Notes under the pieces: model-generated
What the model saw: only the letters and a program-made list of their open reading frames with translations
Databases searched by the model: none
Told to the model about the DNA's origin: nothing
Part shown: in pieces, positions 8,391 to 16,021 of the stretch
Layout: every line of letters starts with the position of its first letter
How positions within the stretch are numbered: the first letter of the stretch is position 1
Position numbers and translations under genes: made by a program
Source: Methanomicrobiales archaeon HGW-Methanomicrobiales-3
GTDB taxonomy: Archaea; Halobacteriota; Methanomicrobia; Methanomicrobiales; Methanospirillaceae
DNA length: 64,000 nucleotides
NCBI GenBank assembly: GCA_002839605.1
Contig: PGYK01000002.1
Span: 1-64,000, forward strand
Reading direction: 5' to 3'

Positions 8391-9458
8391 TCAGGTGATG
8401 AGCCGGTTGGCGGTAGTTACGGCCCCCTCCGGGCTCGCGGCAACGGCGTCTGCACCAACCTGTTTCCAGAGGTCCGGAATAATGGCAAACGGGGAACCGC
8501 CGACTATCACTTTCACCTGCGCTGTAGCCTCATCAGCACGGAGTGACCGGATCAGGTAACGGAGATCAGAGAGGTGGGTCGGCATGGTGATCGAGAGGAT
8601 GAGAAGATCAGCCTTCTGGTCCCTGAGCGCGGCAAGAATACTCCTTGCCGGGGTGTTGGCCCCGATATAATACACGTTCCACCCGTCAAGTTCGAAGAAG
8701 TCTCCAACCATCCTTAGCCCGACATCGTGGAGTTCCCCCCCGGCACAGGCAGCCACCACCGTCTTCTTCTTCCGTGTCATCCGGTTCGTTCCAATAATGT
8801 GGTTGTGCAGCTGCTCCATGATCCGACGGATTACGTCCGTGACGAAATGCTCCTGTGCAATCGTTACCTTGTTCTGCTGCCAGAGCCTGCCGGTTTCCAG
8901 AAGGACCGGCGAAAAGATACCGGAATAGATATCATGAAACGGGGTGCCGTCTGCAAGTTCCCGGTCGATGACCCCTCTTGCCTTGGCCACCTCCCCGTTG
9001 AGAATGAAGGAGAGGAATGCCTGGGCTTTAGGGGACAGGATCGTCCCGTCATCCGAAGCAGCGGGGGGATCTCCTGGTGCGGATTTCAAAGAAGAGACGG
9101 CTTTTTTGGCAAACGCCGCAGCGTCCTTCCGGTAATCTTCGGGAAGCCCTTCAGACACGATCTCTTTGAAAATCTTGAAAAACGTGACAGGAAAATCCGC
9201 CGGAAATGACTCCGCGATGAAGCGGGACTGCACCCAGCGGGCATGAGCGATGAGAAACGCCGGGATGCCGGTTGCCAGGGATTCCTCCAGGTTTGAGATG
9301 GAAGATATGAATTCTTCCCGTACCATACCCCGCTGCTCAAGGCTCAGATCAGTCCATATTTTTGGATAGTTCTCCTGGAACCTTTCCAGCATTCTGCCGG
9401 CGAAAAACTCCCGGTTAAAATGAACCGGGCGATAAAGAGTGGATCCGGTATCTGTCAT
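8391..9458 (-). CDS. Cobalamin-binding sensor-like protein with N-terminal helical domain
   Basis: 355 residues in three parts. The first (about 1-115) is an all-helical domain, possibly globin-like or RsbR-N-like. The second (about 130-215) is a B12-binding cap helical bundle. The third (about 220-350) is a Rossmann B12-binding domain with GELHDVGLRMVGDFFELDGW, the base-off DxHxxG motif with Glu for Asp, and IVGGSPF. The cap carries LWQQNKVTIAQEHF, which fits the W-x9-EH signature of CarH-type photosensory B12 domains. No methyltransferase or output domain is present. The ATG at 9458 has GGTGAT 7 nt upstream. It is monocistronic. A corrinoid methyl carrier is the main alternative. Confidence 0.78.
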   Translation of the reverse strand: MTDTGSTLYRPVHFNREFFAGRMLERFQENYPKIWTDLSLEQRGMVREEFISSISNLEESLATGIPAFLIAHARWVQSRFIAESFPADFPVTFFKIFKEIVSEGLPEDYRKDAAAFAKKAVSSLKSAPGDPPAASDDGTILSPKAQAFLSFILNGEVAKARGVIDRELADGTPFHDIYSGIFSPVLLETGRLWQQNKVTIAQEHFVTDVIRRIMEQLHNHIIGTNRMTRKKKTVVAACAGGELHDVGLRMVGDFFELDGWNVYYIGANTPARSILAALRDQKADLLILSITMPTHLSDLRYLIRSLRADEATAQVKVIVGGSPFAIIPDLWKQVGADAVAASPEGAVTTANRLIT

Positions 9459-9585
9459 GCACAATCACCTTAAGAGAGGAATCCTGTTTCAGGGTTATTA
9501 TTGTTGTTGGTGCAGGTCTAAAAAAAAACATTGATATCCTGTCTTTTTGCCGAATTATGTCCGATCCGTCTGGAAAAATGGTATA

Positions 9586-10740
9586 TTATCTCTCCACAAT
9601 TGCCCGCATCAGTGCTATCACGCCGGGCTTTCCCTTTTTTTGTGACTGCCTTCCAAAGCCGGTTTCTGGTGCCGGGTCATCATACATCTCCGTGTTCAGT
9701 CGTTCGTTGAGCTCATCAAAGATCCGCTTGTAGGCGGCGCAGTGAGGATCAACTCCATCAAGCGATCCGCCCGAGGGAGCAATGGCGTTGTACGGGCAAC
9801 CCCCACGGCAGTACCTGATGTGCGAACAGTCCTTACATGCCACATCCACATATTTGGAGAATGCCGTCATGCGCCGGGCAGGTTCTGAATCCATGAGTTC
9901 TTCCATTGTCGGCTTTGTGCGAACGTTTCCCATCACCCATTCCGGCATCCCGACAAAGCGGTAACAGGGATAGATACTCCCGTCAGGTCCGATAGCAAAC
10001 GTGTTGCCCATGCAGTTGACGAACGTACAGACCGATCCCCTCCGGGTAAAGACAGAGCGGCAGAGATCGTTGATGTTCATTACCTCAACCGATCCCATGT
10101 TTTCAAGCGCCTTGTCGAGAAGGTATACGAGCAACTCGCCGTATTCTTCTGGTTCGAGCGCCCATTCCTTCGGGTTCTCGGAACGGAGCGAGGGCAGGGC
10201 AGGGTGAAGTTTTAAAACAAATCCCTTCTCCTTGAAGAAGTTGAAGATCTCCTCCCGGTGCTTCACGGATTTGTTGGTAAACGTGCAGATGAACCGTACC
10301 GTGAGGCCGGCAGCTTTTGCAATCTCATACCCCTTCATGCACTTCTCATAATATCCCGAACCCCTCTGTGAATCGGTGATATCCTCCGGGCCATCAATGG
10401 AGGACCCGATTGGGATGTGATACTCTGCAAGGATAGAAGCGATCTCCGGTGTCATCCGCCAGAGATTTGTCTGCATCGCAAAGTCAGGAGTGAGTTCCTT
10501 AAGTCCGGTTGCCAGCATGGGGAGTGCCTGGCGGTAAAACCCGGGGCCGGCAAGGAGTGGTTCGCCGCCGTGGAACGTGAAGGTCGCACGATCGGACCGG
10601 AACCCTTTGAGCCACGATACAATCTCTTGCACCGTATCGATGGTCATGACCGGCGCTCCCTCTTCGGAACTCCAGCAGTACTTGCACCTGCCGGGACATC
10701 CGAGGGTGGGGATGATCATGATATGGAAGGGGTTCTTCAT
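9586..10740 (-). CDS. Radical SAM/SPASM peptide-modifying enzyme (anaerobic sulfatase-maturase-like)
   Basis: A 384-residue protein. The N-terminal radical SAM domain has the cluster motif CPGRCKYC at residues 15-22 and FTFHGGEPLL. The C-terminal SPASM-type region has Cys-rich segments (CTFVNCMGN, YPCYR, ACKDCSHIRYCRGGCPY, HCAAY) for auxiliary iron-sulfur clusters. Proteins of this class modify peptides or proteins. I saw no precursor peptide gene in the flanking gaps, so the substrate is unknown. The preceding membrane protein gene lies 58 bp upstream on the same strand and may be cotranscribed. Confidence 0.82.
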   Translation of the reverse strand: MKNPFHIMIIPTLGCPGRCKYCWSSEEGAPVMTIDTVQEIVSWLKGFRSDRATFTFHGGEPLLAGPGFYRQALPMLATGLKELTPDFAMQTNLWRMTPEIASILAEYHIPIGSSIDGPEDITDSQRGSGYYEKCMKGYEIAKAAGLTVRFICTFTNKSVKHREEIFNFFKEKGFVLKLHPALPSLRSENPKEWALEPEEYGELLVYLLDKALENMGSVEVMNINDLCRSVFTRRGSVCTFVNCMGNTFAIGPDGSIYPCYRFVGMPEWVMGNVRTKPTMEELMDSEPARRMTAFSKYVDVACKDCSHIRYCRGGCPYNAIAPSGGSLDGVDPHCAAYKRIFDELNERLNTEMYDDPAPETGFGRQSQKKGKPGVIALMRAIVER

Positions 10741-10798
10741 ACCGCAGATTTTCCTTCCGCCGGGTTAAAAGTGTTCGGATATTGGAATAAAAATGAAT

Positions 10799-11344
10799 TT
10801 ACTGGATCATGGCAGGCGCTGAGGAGAGATCTCCGGTGAATATGAACAGGAAGCCGGCAAGGATCATGGGCGAACTAAGAAAAATGATGGTAATGCCGGC
10901 CGTTACGGTAGCAAATGATTTTTTCAGGTTCCTTTGCAGGTGATAGGCGCCAAGACCTACGAGGCCAAACCCGATGCCCCCTGCGACAGCAGGGAGGAGG
11001 ACTGCGGGATCGAGGAAAAGGACCGTGAAATGGATGAGGGAGTTGAAGAGCGCGAACATGAATGTGTACAGGATCATCGGAATGAAGAAGCCGTCAGTGA
11101 TAGAGAGGTGCTGGAACCCCTCAAGCAGCACAAAGACGGGTACCATTATGGCAAAAAGGATTGCGGTCCCCTGCAGGAACCGGAAGAACAGGGTGACTTC
11201 AAACGCGTCAAGGATCAAAAACAGGAACCAGGCGATCAAAAGCGACTGGAGAAAGACCACCGCCACCATGATCACGTCCAGTTTTCCAAACGAGAGAACG
11301 TCCGGCATCACCGAACGGCTTCCATTATAATTTGTATCAGTCAA
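10799..11344 (-). CDS. Hypothetical integral membrane protein (five predicted helices)
   Basis: A 181-residue protein with about five hydrophobic segments separated by short loops, loosely resembling YIP1-type proteins. I do not recognise the family firmly. The start is a TTG at 11344 with a strong AGGTGGTGA site 8 nt upstream. The first ATG would be 12 codons later (MPDVLSFGK). It precedes the radical SAM gene on the same strand. Confidence 0.6.
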   Translation of the reverse strand: MTDTNYNGSRSVMPDVLSFGKLDVIMVAVVFLQSLLIAWFLFLILDAFEVTLFFRFLQGTAILFAIMVPVFVLLEGFQHLSITDGFFIPMILYTFMFALFNSLIHFTVLFLDPAVLLPAVAGGIGFGLVGLGAYHLQRNLKKSFATVTAGITIIFLSSPMILAGFLFIFTGDLSSAPAMIQ

Positions 11345-11627
11345 TAGAATTCACCACCTTCAGCTGGCAGGTGCCCGGCATTGAGGTAATGACCTGCCTT
11401 TTTCTGAGGAAAGGGTGGGTATGCCCGGTATATATTCCCGCGCATCAAAATCATCAAAAGGCAAATCTAAAGATTATTAAGCGCCCCTTAAAAAAAGCAC
11501 AATTTAAATACAATAACTCAAAAATATTTTTTTGCGGGCAAACGCGGATTTCTCCCTTTTCTCATTTGGCTGCGGCATATCTGATCCGGGTGCCGGACAA
11601 ATTCTCCTTTGAAAGTCCGGTCCCCGA
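11345..11627 (-). promoter_or_regulatory. Promoter region upstream of the membrane protein/radical SAM pair
   Basis: 283 bp without a credible gene. On the minus strand GGAATATATACCGGG at about 11428-11442 is a good TATA box, giving a leader of about 60 nt. An inverted repeat GGCAGGT...ACCTGCC (11366-11398) lies in the leader and could form a hairpin. The right part (11465-11540) is very AT-rich with A and T runs and probably also holds the transcript end of the mrp operon. Confidence 0.5.
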
Positions 11628-12485
11628 TCACTGCGTTTTTCCGATCTGGATCACCAGGTTCTCCATTACCGTTCTTACCGCGTTTGCGGTTAGTGACCCT
11701 GATGCATCATGGAGAAAAGGCCGTCCCTCGTCCCCGGCCCTGACCATGGCCGGATCCAGGGGGATCGCGCCAAGGAACGGCACGCCGAGATCCTCTGCGG
11801 CTTTCCTGCCACCCCCTTCACCGAACAGGCTGATGATATCGCCGCAGTGGGGGCAGGGCATACCGCTCATGTTTTCGATGACCCCGATAACCGGCAGATC
11901 CAGTTTCTCAATAAACTTTGCAGCCTTCATGGCATCCATGACCGCAACATCCTGCGGGGTGGTGACGATCACGGCGCCACGGACGTTCGGGGCCAGCTGG
12001 ATGATGCTCAAAGCCTCGTCCCCCGTGCCCGGAGGAAGGTCTACCACGAGAAAATCAAGCGCACCCCAGTTTACCTCGGTAAGGAACTGCTGTATTACCG
12101 CCATCTTCATCGGCCCGCGCCAGACGACCGGCGTGCTCGTGTCCGGCAGCAGGAACGCCATTGAAATGACCGAGAGGTTGCCGGTGACGTGGACGGGTTC
12201 AAGGGCTTTTTCCATGACGGCAGGCCTCTGGTCCTCGATACCCAGCATCTTTGGGATATTGGGTCCATGGATGTCAAGATCGAGGAGGCCGGTTTTCCTG
12301 CCGGTGTCGGCAAGGGCTGAGGCAAGATTCACGGAGACCGTGGATTTGCCAACTCCGCCTTTCCCGCTCAGTACGAGGATTACGTGTTTGACATCGATCT
12401 TTGCTTTCGGTGGCAGTCCTTTTGGAGCAGTGTGCGGCTGTGACGAAGCGGCGCCGCTTTTTTCTGGTGTGGTGTTTGTTGTCAT
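11628..12485 (-). CDS. mrp: Mrp/NBP35-family iron-sulfur cluster carrier ATPase
   Basis: A 285-residue deviant-Walker P-loop protein. LSGKGGVGKSTVSVNLASAL lies near residue 37, followed by the switch GLLDLDIHGPNIPKML, LVVDLPPGTGDE and the cluster-binding CPHC in MSGMPCPHCGDII. Such proteins hold and transfer [4Fe-4S] clusters as dimers in the cytoplasm. The N-terminal 30 residues are low-complexity and polar. It follows atwA by 21 bp on the same strand, so it may serve Mcr activation or metal-cluster delivery in this operon. Confidence 0.9.
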   Translation of the reverse strand: MTTNTTPEKSGAASSQPHTAPKGLPPKAKIDVKHVILVLSGKGGVGKSTVSVNLASALADTGRKTGLLDLDIHGPNIPKMLGIEDQRPAVMEKALEPVHVTGNLSVISMAFLLPDTSTPVVWRGPMKMAVIQQFLTEVNWGALDFLVVDLPPGTGDEALSIIQLAPNVRGAVIVTTPQDVAVMDAMKAAKFIEKLDLPVIGVIENMSGMPCPHCGDIISLFGEGGGRKAAEDLGVPFLGAIPLDPAMVRAGDEGRPFLHDASGSLTANAVRTVMENLVIQIGKTQ

Positions 12486-12506
12486 GCAGGATTCTTCCGT
12501 AAAGGG

Positions 12507-14102
12507 TTATTCTTTTTTATCGTCGTCAGTGACCTGTGCGAGGATATCTGCGGTCGGGCCAATATCGACGATCTTTCCTCCCCGCATCAGGGCAAGGCGG
12601 TCACAGATGTCCCGGACAAAGTCCATATCATGGGAAACAACAATGAACGTCTCGTCCATCTCATCGCGGGCATGCAGGATCGAATGTTTCACGTCCTGTT
12701 TGGTGATGGGATCCATGGTGCCGGTGGGCTCATCGAGGATTACCATGCGTGGTTCCCGGATTAGCACCTGTGCAAGGGCCACGCGGTGCCGTTCCCCATC
12801 TGAAAGTTCGCTTGGGAACCGGTCCAGGATTGCCCGTGCCTTCTCCTCAGTGAACCCGGCCATGTGGAGTGTCACGATTGCTTTTCTCATCGCGAGTTCT
12901 TTGGGGAACTCGAGTCCGATCGAGTCGGTCAGGTTGTCGAGCACGTTCCGGTGGGGGAAGAGGTCGTATTCCTGGTGCAGGAGGCCGATGTATTCCTTTG
13001 CCCTGCCCCGCTCGGTGATGCCGGGTTTCGTCATGTCCACCCAGTCGTCTCCGATGAGGATGTTCATCTCCCCGCTCGTGGGTTCGATGATGCCGGAGAT
13101 GATGCGGGAGAGGGTGGTCTTGCCGGCCCCGCTCTTGCCGATGATTCCGAAGATCTCCTTCTGCGCTACCTCAAATGAGACACTGTTGACGGCTTTGACC
13201 ACGCCACGGTCAACCGAGATGTACCGTTTGAATACATCCCGGGCCTGGAGGATTGTTCCGCCAATCTCCCCATGAGCGGACTCTTCCATCTCCTGGTAAT
13301 CCTTTGCAAATGACTTGATCACCTTCTTCGGTGCCCCAATGGCAGCGATCTCACCGTCAGCAAGCAGGATGGCCCGATTTGCCATGTCCTCGATTACCTG
13401 GGAAAAATGGGAGGTGACAACCATGCCCATCGTGTTCTTTGTTGCCGCTTCAAGGAGCATGGCATGAACAAGTTTTGCCGTTTCCGGGTCAAGTGTGCCG
13501 GTAGGCTCATCGGCAAAGAGCATGGCCGGGTTCTTGGCAAGCTGCCGGGCAAGCACGACCCGCTGTTTCTCTCCCCCTGATAGGTCCCGGGCGATATGCA
13601 TCATGCGGTGCGATAACCTGACCTGGTCGATCAGGTCCGCTGCACGATTGACCGCGTGTTCCTGCGGGTACCGGATATCATCGAGCGCGTGGAGCACGTT
13701 CTCGATCACCCGGTCGTCGCCGTAGAGGGCGAACGTCCGCTGGAACATGATCGCAGTCCTGTTCATGACCCGTGACCTCATACCGTTGGATTTGTCGTCC
13801 CAGAGATCGACATCGACCGCGACGAGATCTCCCCCGCACTCCGGGCATTTCTTTCCTGCCCGGCTCTGGACATCCATGTACTGGCAGTGGTTACAGGCTG
13901 CCATATGGTAGATGATGGAGCCTTTCGTTGGCGGGTTCTCGACGCCACGGAGGAGGTGCATAAGTACACTTTTCCCGGCACCGCAGCGCCCGATGACGCC
14001 GATGATCTCTCCTTCGGGTATCTCGAACGAGACGTTATTGAGGACTCTGGTATCGTCAAAGTCCATGCAGAGGTCGTTCACACTGATGAATGGTTTTGGC
14101 AT
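12507..14102 (-). CDS. atwA: Methyl-coenzyme M reductase activation component A2 (AtwA)
   Basis: A 531-residue double ABC ATPase. The first Walker A is [17 protein letters not shown] near residue 36, followed by a zinc-ribbon-like insert (CNHCQYM...CPECGG) diagnostic of component A2. The first signature is [13 protein letters not shown]. The second half has [17 protein letters not shown] and [14 protein letters not shown]. There are no membrane segments. AtwA uses ATP in reductive activation of Ni(I) in Mcr. The start overlaps the upstream 63-residue gene by 25 bp, so translation is likely coupled. It shares an operon with mrp. Confidence 0.94.
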   Translation of the reverse strand: MPKPFISVNDLCMDFDDTRVLNNVSFEIPEGEIIGVIGRCGAGKSVLMHLLRGVENPPTKGSIIYHMAACNHCQYMDVQSRAGKKCPECGGDLVAVDVDLWDDKSNGMRSRVMNRTAIMFQRTFALYGDDRVIENVLHALDDIRYPQEHAVNRAADLIDQVRLSHRMMHIARDLSGGEKQRVVLARQLAKNPAMLFADEPTGTLDPETAKLVHAMLLEAATKNTMGMVVTSHFSQVIEDMANRAILLADGEIAAIGAPKKVIKSFAKDYQEMEESAHGEIGGTILQARDVFKRYISVDRGVVKAVNSVSFEVAQKEIFGIIGKSGAGKTTLSRIISGIIEPTSGEMNILIGDDWVDMTKPGITERGRAKEYIGLLHQEYDLFPHRNVLDNLTDSIGLEFPKELAMRKAIVTLHMAGFTEEKARAILDRFPSELSDGERHRVALAQVLIREPRMVILDEPTGTMDPITKQDVKHSILHARDEMDETFIVVSHDMDFVRDICDRLALMRGGKIVDIGPTADILAQVTDDDKKE

Positions 14103-14269
14103 GGTATCCCAGCTCCCGCAGGTTGGTTGGATTTCCGGTTGCTCCTGGTTTTTGATTCAGCCTCGAAGGGATGCAGCCTGCCCTCGTCATTGTACTGCGG
14201 GCAGGTCCCCCGTCCCCGCCCGATAATTCGTTCCCGCTTCAGCGGGCCTGTTCTCTCAAAATTCGGCAT
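14078..14269 (-). CDS. Small DUF5320-like protein at the head of the atwA operon
   Basis: A 63-residue protein starting MPNFERTGPLKRERIIGRGR and then GTCPQY. The opening matches the pattern MPxFxxTGPxGxGPxTGRGxGxC of small DUF5320 proteins often found near Mrp/NBP35 and DUF134 genes in anaerobes. GAGGTG lies 9 nt before the ATG. The C-terminal half is diverged and polar, with one more Cys. It overlaps the atwA start. Function is unknown; a role in metal or iron-sulfur handling is inferred only from the neighbours. Confidence 0.65.
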   Translation of the reverse strand: MPNFERTGPLKRERIIGRGRGTCPQYNDEGRLHPFEAESKTRSNRKSNQPAGAGIPCQNHSSV

Positions 14270-14300
14270 TACGACACCTCTGGATCTTCGCAGGGAATTA

Positions 14301-14318
14301 TTACGCATATGAGCATAA
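14301..14318 (-). promoter_or_regulatory. Candidate operator in the promoter of the atwA operon
   Basis: TTACGCATATGAGCATAA, with half-sites TTACGC and GCATAA around ATATGA. It lies just downstream of, and overlapping, the AT-rich TATA region of the minus strand (CCTTAAATCTTTATG, 14314-14328), 32 bp before the start codon of the small gene. A nearly identical element (16 of 18 positions) occurs at 15976-15993 in the same position relative to a TATA box. Repression by a shared regulator is inferred. Confidence 0.6.
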
Positions 14319-14445
14319 AGATTTAAGGATCAGGATCGTACTGGTATCGTGTGCGGAATGGGTGCCAGCGTGCATCTCCCGGTTGCTGGTATGGTACCGG
14401 CACGTTTGGGCATCCGGTCCGCAAAAAAAGGGGGGAGTGTTTCTC

Positions 14446-14820
14446 TCAGTTGTGGTCCGCAGCGTCCCGCGGGCATTTCGGGCACCGGCCTTCAGCCGCT
14501 TTTGTACATCCGGCCATCTCTATACCCTTGCCGTTAACGAGTGCATCGGCAATCTTGCGCCGGGCCTCGTGAAGATCCCGCCATGCGGTCTTCCGGGAGA
14601 CCCCGAGTTTCTCGGCAGCCTCTTCCTGCTCGAGCCCTTCGAGGTCGATAAGCCGGATCAACTCGATCTCCTCGGGCTGGAGTGAGATCCCCTGCCCGGT
14701 TTCCACCTGGCAGCATGGTTTGTAGCACCTCGACGCTGAGGTACCGGCAATAATTCGCGCGCGGCGAGGTCTTCCCCTCCGCGGGCATTCAATCATCTCC
14801 GGTTTTTCATCATCTGCCAT
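14446..14820 (-). CDS. DUF134 (UPF0251) helix-turn-helix protein
   Basis: A 124-residue protein. The N-terminal part CPRRGRPRRARII, followed by two Cys (CYKPCC) near residue 35, and the sigma-70 region 4-like HTH (EEIELIRLIDLEGLEQEEAA then KLGVSRKTAWRDL) are typical of DUF134. The C-terminal CPKCP adds a possible metal site. It is a predicted DNA-binding regulator, perhaps metal- or redox-sensing. GAGGAAAAGCC precedes the ATG. It follows the winged-helix-like gene by 46 bp and is a candidate for the factor that reads the two 18-bp elements. Confidence 0.8.
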   Translation of the reverse strand: MADDEKPEMIECPRRGRPRRARIIAGTSASRCYKPCCQVETGQGISLQPEEIELIRLIDLEGLEQEEAAEKLGVSRKTAWRDLHEARRKIADALVNGKGIEMAGCTKAAEGRCPKCPRDAADHN

Positions 14821-14866
14821 GGCTTTTCCTCACTAGATAGGTTGTTGCCGGAATAGTATAATTTGT

Positions 14867-15199
14867 TTACCGGGTCTGTTGCCGGCTGCCGGACATTGAC
14901 GGAGTAAGTGACAGGGTATCTTTTTTTCGGGCTTGTGGTCGCACCTGTACCAAATATTTCCTGATAATCCGGTACGGCGGGGAGGTGTCCTGGAATTTCT
15001 CTATCCGTACAACTTTGAAGCGGCAGGAGAAGAACGGCCCCTGGTAAATTTTCTGTAAAAAACCCGCAAAAGCCTGACCTGTCGAGATATCAAGACCGAA
15101 AAATTCACGCAGCTCCCGCACCGTAACCCAGCGTTCCTTTTCTTCCATGGTGTCCATAAACACTTCCAGCAGTTCGGGAACCTCCGAATGAAAGCTCAT
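14867..15199 (-). CDS. Small winged-helix-like protein of unknown function
   Basis: A 110-residue protein. Residues 20-60 (EKERWVTVRELREFFGLDIS) read like an HTH, followed by a strand-rich part (FKVVRIEKF, YRIIRKYLVQVRP) that could be the wing. The tail is polar. GAGGTGAG lies upstream of the ATG. I do not recognise the family. It sits between the CGGC-domain gene and the DUF134 gene on the same strand, with gaps of 36 and 46 bp, so these form one likely transcript. Confidence 0.55.
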   Translation of the reverse strand: MSFHSEVPELLEVFMDTMEEKERWVTVRELREFFGLDISTGQAFAGFLQKIYQGPFFSCRFKVVRIEKFQDTSPPYRIIRKYLVQVRPQARKKDTLSLTPSMSGSRQQTR

Positions 15200-15235
15200 G
15201 ACACACTCACCTCGAAAAACAAAAACAGGGTTTCC

Positions 15236-15682
15236 CTAATCATACGCAAGCCGGGTCTTCTCGTCCGCTAGTGTCGGGGCGAGCAATTCCTTCCACGCGT
15301 TCCCGTCCCAGGTTCCAAGATTTTTGTGGGTTGTATAATATTTCTGGGGAATCGGGTGTGTCCCGACAACAACATCCATCCCGTATTTTTCTCTGATAAA
15401 CCGGGTGAAATATGATATACGGGGGCATGGCGGATACCCGACAACAAGACCGGTGGCAAGGTGAATGACCTCTGCACCATTGTTCTTCATCTCCTGCGGC
15501 ACGTATTCGACATTTCCCCCGGGGCATCCGTTGCAGGTGGCAAACCCGACAAGTTCCACGTCTTTTCCTTTATATCGTTCAAACGCACCCTCACGGTTGC
15601 GCATGGCCCGGAGACACTTACCTCCGGCGCAGGTCCTGTACCGGTCACAGCTGACAATTCCGATCCTGACTGGTTCACCCAT
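15236..15682 (-). CDS. CGGC-domain protein
   Basis: A 148-residue protein starting MGEPVRIGIVSCDRYRTCAG, with AGGAGAG upstream. A 25-residue in-frame extension was rejected. Cys motifs are CDRYRTCAGGKC near residue 12, CNGCPGG near 48 and YPPCPRI near 83, the pattern of CGGC proteins, which are small putative metal-binding proteins of anaerobes. No catalytic role is established. It follows the Cys-rich 70-residue gene after 47 bp. Confidence 0.8.
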   Translation of the reverse strand: MGEPVRIGIVSCDRYRTCAGGKCLRAMRNREGAFERYKGKDVELVGFATCNGCPGGNVEYVPQEMKNNGAEVIHLATGLVVGYPPCPRISYFTRFIREKYGMDVVVGTHPIPQKYYTTHKNLGTWDGNAWKELLAPTLADEKTRLAYD

Positions 15683-15729
15683 AGTAAGCTCTCCTGTACT
15701 GAACACTCCGCTGAAGAAAAATGAGGTTA

Positions 15730-15942
15730 TTAATGGCACCGGGGGCCGTGGCCGCAACGCTTGCGTGCAGCTTCTCCGGCCGTGCCGGATCCGCAGCAGC
15801 AGGAATCCCCAAATTTCAGGTCGGACGTGCAGGTATCCCGGTGGCTGGGGGATCCCGGGATTTCCTCGTGCTGTTCACCGCAGGCACAGGTGTGCATCGT
15901 GGTGGTTTTTTTGGTTGTGCTGGATTGTGTATCTTCTGGCAT
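15730..15942 (-). CDS. Small Cys- and His-rich protein, putative metal binder
   Basis: A 70-residue hydrophilic protein with nine cysteines (HTCACGE, DTCTSD, SCCCGSG, KRCGHGPRCH) and several histidines. No family is recognised. The ATG has GGTGA 5 nt upstream, a leader of about 30 nt and a TATA box, so it is a real gene and not a chance frame. It heads the CGGC/winged-helix/DUF134 transcript. The composition suggests a metal or cluster chaperone, or a sink. Confidence 0.65.
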   Translation of the reverse strand: MPEDTQSSTTKKTTTMHTCACGEQHEEIPGSPSHRDTCTSDLKFGDSCCCGSGTAGEAARKRCGHGPRCH

Positions 15943-15954
15943 TTGTTCACCAAC

Positions 15955-15971
15955 CGTACGGTGACCGTACG
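15955..15971. promoter_or_regulatory. Perfect 17-bp dyad between two divergent genes
   Basis: CGTACGGTGACCGTACG is a perfect inverted repeat: 8-bp arms around one base. On the minus strand it falls between the predicted transcription start and the ribosome site of the Cys-rich gene. On the plus strand it lies upstream of the TATA region of the metallo-hydrolase. It could be an operator or an RNA hairpin. Confidence 0.6.
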
Positions 15972-15975
15972 ATAA

Positions 15976-15993
15976 TTACTCATATGCGCATAA
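15976..15993 (-). promoter_or_regulatory. Second copy of the candidate operator, divergent promoter
   Basis: TTACTCATATGCGCATAA differs from the element at 14301-14318 at only two of 18 positions. On the minus strand it directly follows a TATA-like GGTTTAAATGATTTATG, as in the atwA operon. It may serve both the Cys-rich gene (minus) and the metallo-hydrolase gene (plus). Confidence 0.6.
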
Positions 15994-16021
15994 ATCATTT
16001 AAACCATTGCAACCTGACAGC

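Noticed and set aside
9465-9585. Short precursor peptide gene for the radical SAM enzyme
   Set aside because: Both strands were read. Frames are under 25 codons, have no ribosome site and no Cys, Gly or repeat pattern typical of such peptides.
11332-13275. Long plus-strand open frame of about 650 codons
   Set aside because: It lies opposite mrp and atwA, both of which have full motifs and ribosome sites on the minus strand. The plus-strand translation is Arg/Ser/Pro-rich with no domain, an antisense shadow of GC-rich codon use.
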